Assembly: GCA_030523505.1 (NCBI GenBank)
Contig: JAUNIK010000107.1
Location: forward strand, 1-8,307
Length of the DNA: 8,307 bases
Reading direction: 5' to 3'
Source: Prevotellaceae bacterium
Lineage (GTDB): Bacteria; Bacteroidota; Bacteroidia; Bacteroidales; Bacteroidaceae
Shown: positions 7,201-8,307 of the stretch, in pieces
Numbering within the stretch: the stretch's first letter is position 1
Layout: every line of letters starts with the position of its first letter
Made by a program: the position numbers and the translations under genes
Notes under the pieces: generated by a model
Database searches by the model: none
What the model was told of the DNA's origin: nothing
Seen by the model: only the letters and a program-made list of their open reading frames with translations

Positions 7201-8307
7201 CATTCTATATGTGGCACGGTTTCGAGGCAGAGGAAGACGAGGCAAAGCTCATCGTTCTCATCAACCCTGACGACAAGGGATTTGAGGTGGCTGGTGAGTT
7301 CGACTACAACATCGGCTTCAAGGGCTGGGCTCGCCACTCGGTGAAGCTCCCTGCAAATACCAACAACATCACTTACGCTTTCTCAGCTGATGCTATTGAT
7401 GCTTCTGCTTCTATCTTCGTTGACAAGATTACTGTTGAGCAGGGTGTTGCAGAGTCAATGGTTCTCGCTGGTTTCTCTGCTCCAAAGCGTGTGCAGAACG
7501 GCAGCAACATCAAGGTGAACGTTGCTGTTTCGAACTATGGTCAGAACACCACTGGCGACTACACCGTCACACTGACACGCAATGGTGAGGCGTTCGACAC
7601 ATTCAGCGGTTCTGCCCTCAAGCAGAACGCAGTGAAGAACATTGCATTCAACATTCCTACAACTATCGCTGACGCAACAAAGACCTACACCTTGGCAGCA
7701 GAACTGACATACGCTGCCGACAGCAAGACCGACGACAACAAGTCGGAGGATGTTCAGGTTTACGTAGCAGGTGTTCCTTATCCAAGCGTTACTGACCTCG
7801 CTGGTGAAACAGCCGAAGACGGTAAGGTGACACTCACATGGACAAAGCCTAACGCATTGTTCAACGATGACATCTGCGATGATATCGAGGATTATGAGGA
7901 CTTCATCATCGAAGGTATCGGTGACTGGACTACTTACGATGGCGATGGTAACATACCTGTTTATTTCGGTGGTCCGGAGATTCCAAACTGTTTCGAGCCT
8001 CAGGCTTGGCAGGTATGGAGCCCAGAACCTGCTGGCTTCAGCACTGAGCGCTTTGATGTGCTGACAGCTCACTCTGGCAATAAGTATCTGGCTAGTTGGG
8101 CTTCGTCGGATGGTGTTTCTGAAATGCTTGAAAACGATGACTGGCTCATTTCTTGTGATGTTCTGGGTGGTACCGACGTGAGCTTCTGGGCTCGTAACCC
8201 TATCGAGGGTGCTGCTCCTGAGGTTATCGAGGTTCTCTACTCTACAACGGATAATGATCCAACAAGTTTCGAGGTGATTGATTGCATCAGCATCGAGGGT
8301 ACTACTG
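4251..8307 (+). CDS. giant secreted multi-domain adhesin-like protein (3' end beyond window)
   Basis: Frame 3 is open from ATG 4251 to the window edge (1352 full codons, no stop). Residues 1-23 are a signal peptide (MKKTFLCSL..., cleavage after ALA). Residues 40-80 are charged and probably helical. About 86-340 form a beta-propeller-like region with repeated 'NGNFYFFD', 'ETGLIYTV', 'GSELYMIGDG', 'TGITYWAV' blade strands. About 360-430 is Ig-like. FN3 modules lie near 434-525 (LSWTKP), 695-783 and 790-900 (FTWDAV). Choice-of-anchor J modules, related to the cleaved adhesin domains of gingipains and HagA, are at about 530-685 ('FKVIDANNDQHTWSY', 'DDYLISAPIELKAG'), 903-1065 and 1213 to the end ('DDWLISCDV'). 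A CARDB-like module is at about 1067-1172, then the start of an FN3 ('VTLTWTKP') near 1175-1210. No protease or glycosidase motif is visible. A surface adhesin or matrix-binding role is inferred. A T9SS tail is expected beyond 8307. ATG 4251 is chosen for its MKK signal peptide directly after gene 2. Confidence 0.9.
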   Translation, partial: MKKTFLCSLAIAGSMFFPTTALAQLAAVTKAGNAPAEVTVSEQQNENGLQKVNSKMFSERADKAAKQMRKAQKPNRIPALPSYADMPLLYGYNANDGSWLTVSKLGDHIFSFHPGEIITYNAETPALNIDTPMAACYANGNFYFFDSALIDDDKVEAVITGYNATTWEKVLETTHIGDYSWDYFFRQVAAYDAETGLIYTVTWGDGKPLMAINPVTLETRKIGKTGNLFAQDLFFVGSELYMIGDGTPGSLYKVNKENGSATLVGTIDPGLSVSPMAQSAVTDPSTGITYWAVSDYYSLESQLCTFDVNSTDDNFGLQTIADFPGDEHFLGLYIPYVVADAPGATTQNKFENGVVSCVAPTKTYSSGNDLTGNVTVVITIDGVATEKTAAPGAVVTYETALADGAHVISIIAKNAQGNGPERRFSAFVGEDQPGVVENLSFNIGGNTARLSWTKPTTSVHGGPVDDAKLNYTIVRYPDEAVVATALTECSYTETVPESRDHYSYEIISYAGDIKGSSAFTEALPGGSIYQVPFTEDFLTADDFATFKVIDANNDQHTWSYTEISQCATLLGNGITNPETGFVATNNDDYLISAPIELKAGVDYRVDFDLTQLGNNENLRILLGKTQNITGDEKLIKEEYIHWQDYYTMTSLFDVEEDGLYHLILHSNTKGNSSIMHLEDIKMTIEGTHAGPAAVENLTATAGAKGAIENTITFNAPTTTYKGEALDNLTKIAIFKGEDMRHPVAVFDNPAKGAAISWNDPAPEAGAQNFSVVTYNEAGQGKTAVVKNWLGIDVPAAPTSVHAYQNADFTAAFTWDAVTEVGAHGGYVDTSAVKYRVMKYNSMDWSNPWPVSVDNIDGTEAVDGSVVAWDSDKYPYQKVYNFCIAAFNELGQSEATQTHVTIGHPYSQPYTESFKGGTNSTTPFTLYADSYYYAWDVVTGDGLSVKPYDNDGGMLQFTYIQPESNTQYIEGPRVYVKDSDNSELSFYMWHGFEAEEDEAKLIVLINPDDKGFEVAGEFDYNIGFKGWARHSVKLPANTNNITYAFSADAIDASASIFVDKITVEQGVAESMVLAGFSAPKRVQNGSNIKVNVAVSNYGQNTTGDYTVTLTRNGEAFDTFSGSALKQNAVKNIAFNIPTTIADATKTYTLAAELTYAADSKTDDNKSEDVQVYVAGVPYPSVTDLAGETAEDGKVTLTWTKPNALFNDDICDDIEDYEDFIIEGIGDWTTYDGDGNIPVYFGGPEIPNCFEPQAWQVWSPEPAGFSTERFDVLTAHSGNKYLASWASSDGVSEMLENDDWLISCDVLGGTDVSFWARNPIEGAAPEVIEVLYSTTDNDPTSFEVIDCISIEGTT
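5838..6306 (+). other. choice-of-anchor J / cleaved-adhesin-like module 1 of the giant protein
   Basis: Residues about 530-685 open with 'VPFTEDF', followed by 'FKVIDANNDQHTWSY', 'DDYLISAPIELKAGVDYRV' and a closing strand 'IMHLEDIKMTIEG'. This order is the hallmark of choice-of-anchor J modules in Bacteroidetes surface proteins, a jelly-roll fold linked to binding of proteins or glycans. It lies between two FN3-type modules, as in gingipain and HagA haemagglutinin regions. Confidence 0.75.
6957..7446 (+). other. choice-of-anchor J-like module 2 of the giant protein
   Basis: Residues about 903-1065 open with 'YSQPYTESFKGG', contain 'GPRVYVKDSDNSELSFYMWHG' style jelly-roll strands (the 'LISP' equivalent is 'EGPRVYV') and close with 'SIFVDKITVEQG', the usual last strand. 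It is more diverged than module 1. A CARDB-like module follows directly. Confidence 0.6.
7449..7770 (+). other. CARDB-like Ig module of the giant protein
   Basis: Residues about 1067-1172 read 'VLAGFSAPKRVQNGSNIKVN' then a strand 'VAVSNYGQNTTGDYTVTLTRNG' and 'NIAFNIPTT' and end 'ADSKTDDNKSEDVQVYVAG'. Asn-Gly spacing before paired strands and the 'D-N-KS' end are typical of CARDB (cell-adhesion-related) domains. A similar domain occurs in the Omp28-like protein upstream. Confidence 0.65.
7887..8307 (+). other. choice-of-anchor J module 3, cut by the window edge
   Basis: From residue 1213 the sequence reads 'EDYEDFIIEGIGDWTTYDGDGN', then 'WQVWSPEPAGF', 'SGNKYLASWAS', 'NDDWLISCDV' and 'VSFWARNP', the complete opening half of a choice-of-anchor J module. 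It follows 'VTLTWTKPNALFNDDI', so it appears to be inserted into, or fused after, the first strands of an FN3 module. Confidence 0.75.

Noticed and set aside
7455..8072. 205-codon open frame on the - strand
   Set aside because: It is opposite the CARDB-like and anchor J modules of gene 3. The composition is Cys/Val-rich and no family is recognisable.
1..8307. CRISPR arrays, tRNAs, insertion sequences, riboswitches, intrinsic terminators
   Set aside because: Nearly all of the window is coding. I saw no regularly spaced repeats, transposase motifs, terminal inverted repeats or hairpin plus T-run structures.

Overview
The window looks like a Bacteroidales chromosome, most likely Prevotella or a close relative. 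The evidence is the Omp28-type protein, the C-terminal tails of the 'NLAGQKV...GIYIINGKK' kind typical of type IX secretion system (T9SS) cargo in that group, the fibronectin type III (FN3) plus choice-of-anchor J architecture, and AT-rich leaders without Shine-Dalgarno sites ahead of ATGAAAAAA-type starts. This is inference from protein families; the species is not determined.

All real coding sequence is on the + strand, in three large tightly spaced genes. (1) 62-1810: a secreted Omp28-like protein with a thioredoxin-like CxxC motif and a T9SS-type tail. (2) 1836-4223: a secreted protein built from about seven diverged beta-sandwich repeats resembling bacterial pre-peptidase C-terminal (PPC) domains. 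Its T9SS-type tail is intact in the DNA but lies in the -1 frame and ends at 4228, so the gene is frameshifted near its 3' end. (3) 4251 to the window edge at 8307: a giant open frame of at least 1352 codons with no stop in the window. It encodes a signal peptide, a beta-propeller-like region, several FN3/Ig-like modules, three choice-of-anchor J (cleaved-adhesin-like) modules and a CARDB-like module. A possible end of an upstream gene occupies the first 42 bases.

Gaps between genes are 25 bp (1811-1835) and 22 bp after the restored stop of gene 2 (4229-4250), with no visible terminator or promoter, so the three probably form one operon of surface or secreted proteins. None carries a recognisable hydrolase domain. 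The set looks like an adhesin or surface-layer cargo cluster rather than a metabolic pathway.

The points most worth checking are the frameshift that separates gene 2 from its sorting tail (between 4100 and about 4138), the AGCGAT-type hexanucleotide repeat in gene 1 (683-727), a related tandem repeat at the gene 2 frameshift (4121-4144), and the unusually short signal peptide of gene 1, which hints at a second one-base error near its start. No stretch over 300 bases lacks a gene. I see no RNA genes, mobile elements or CRISPR arrays.
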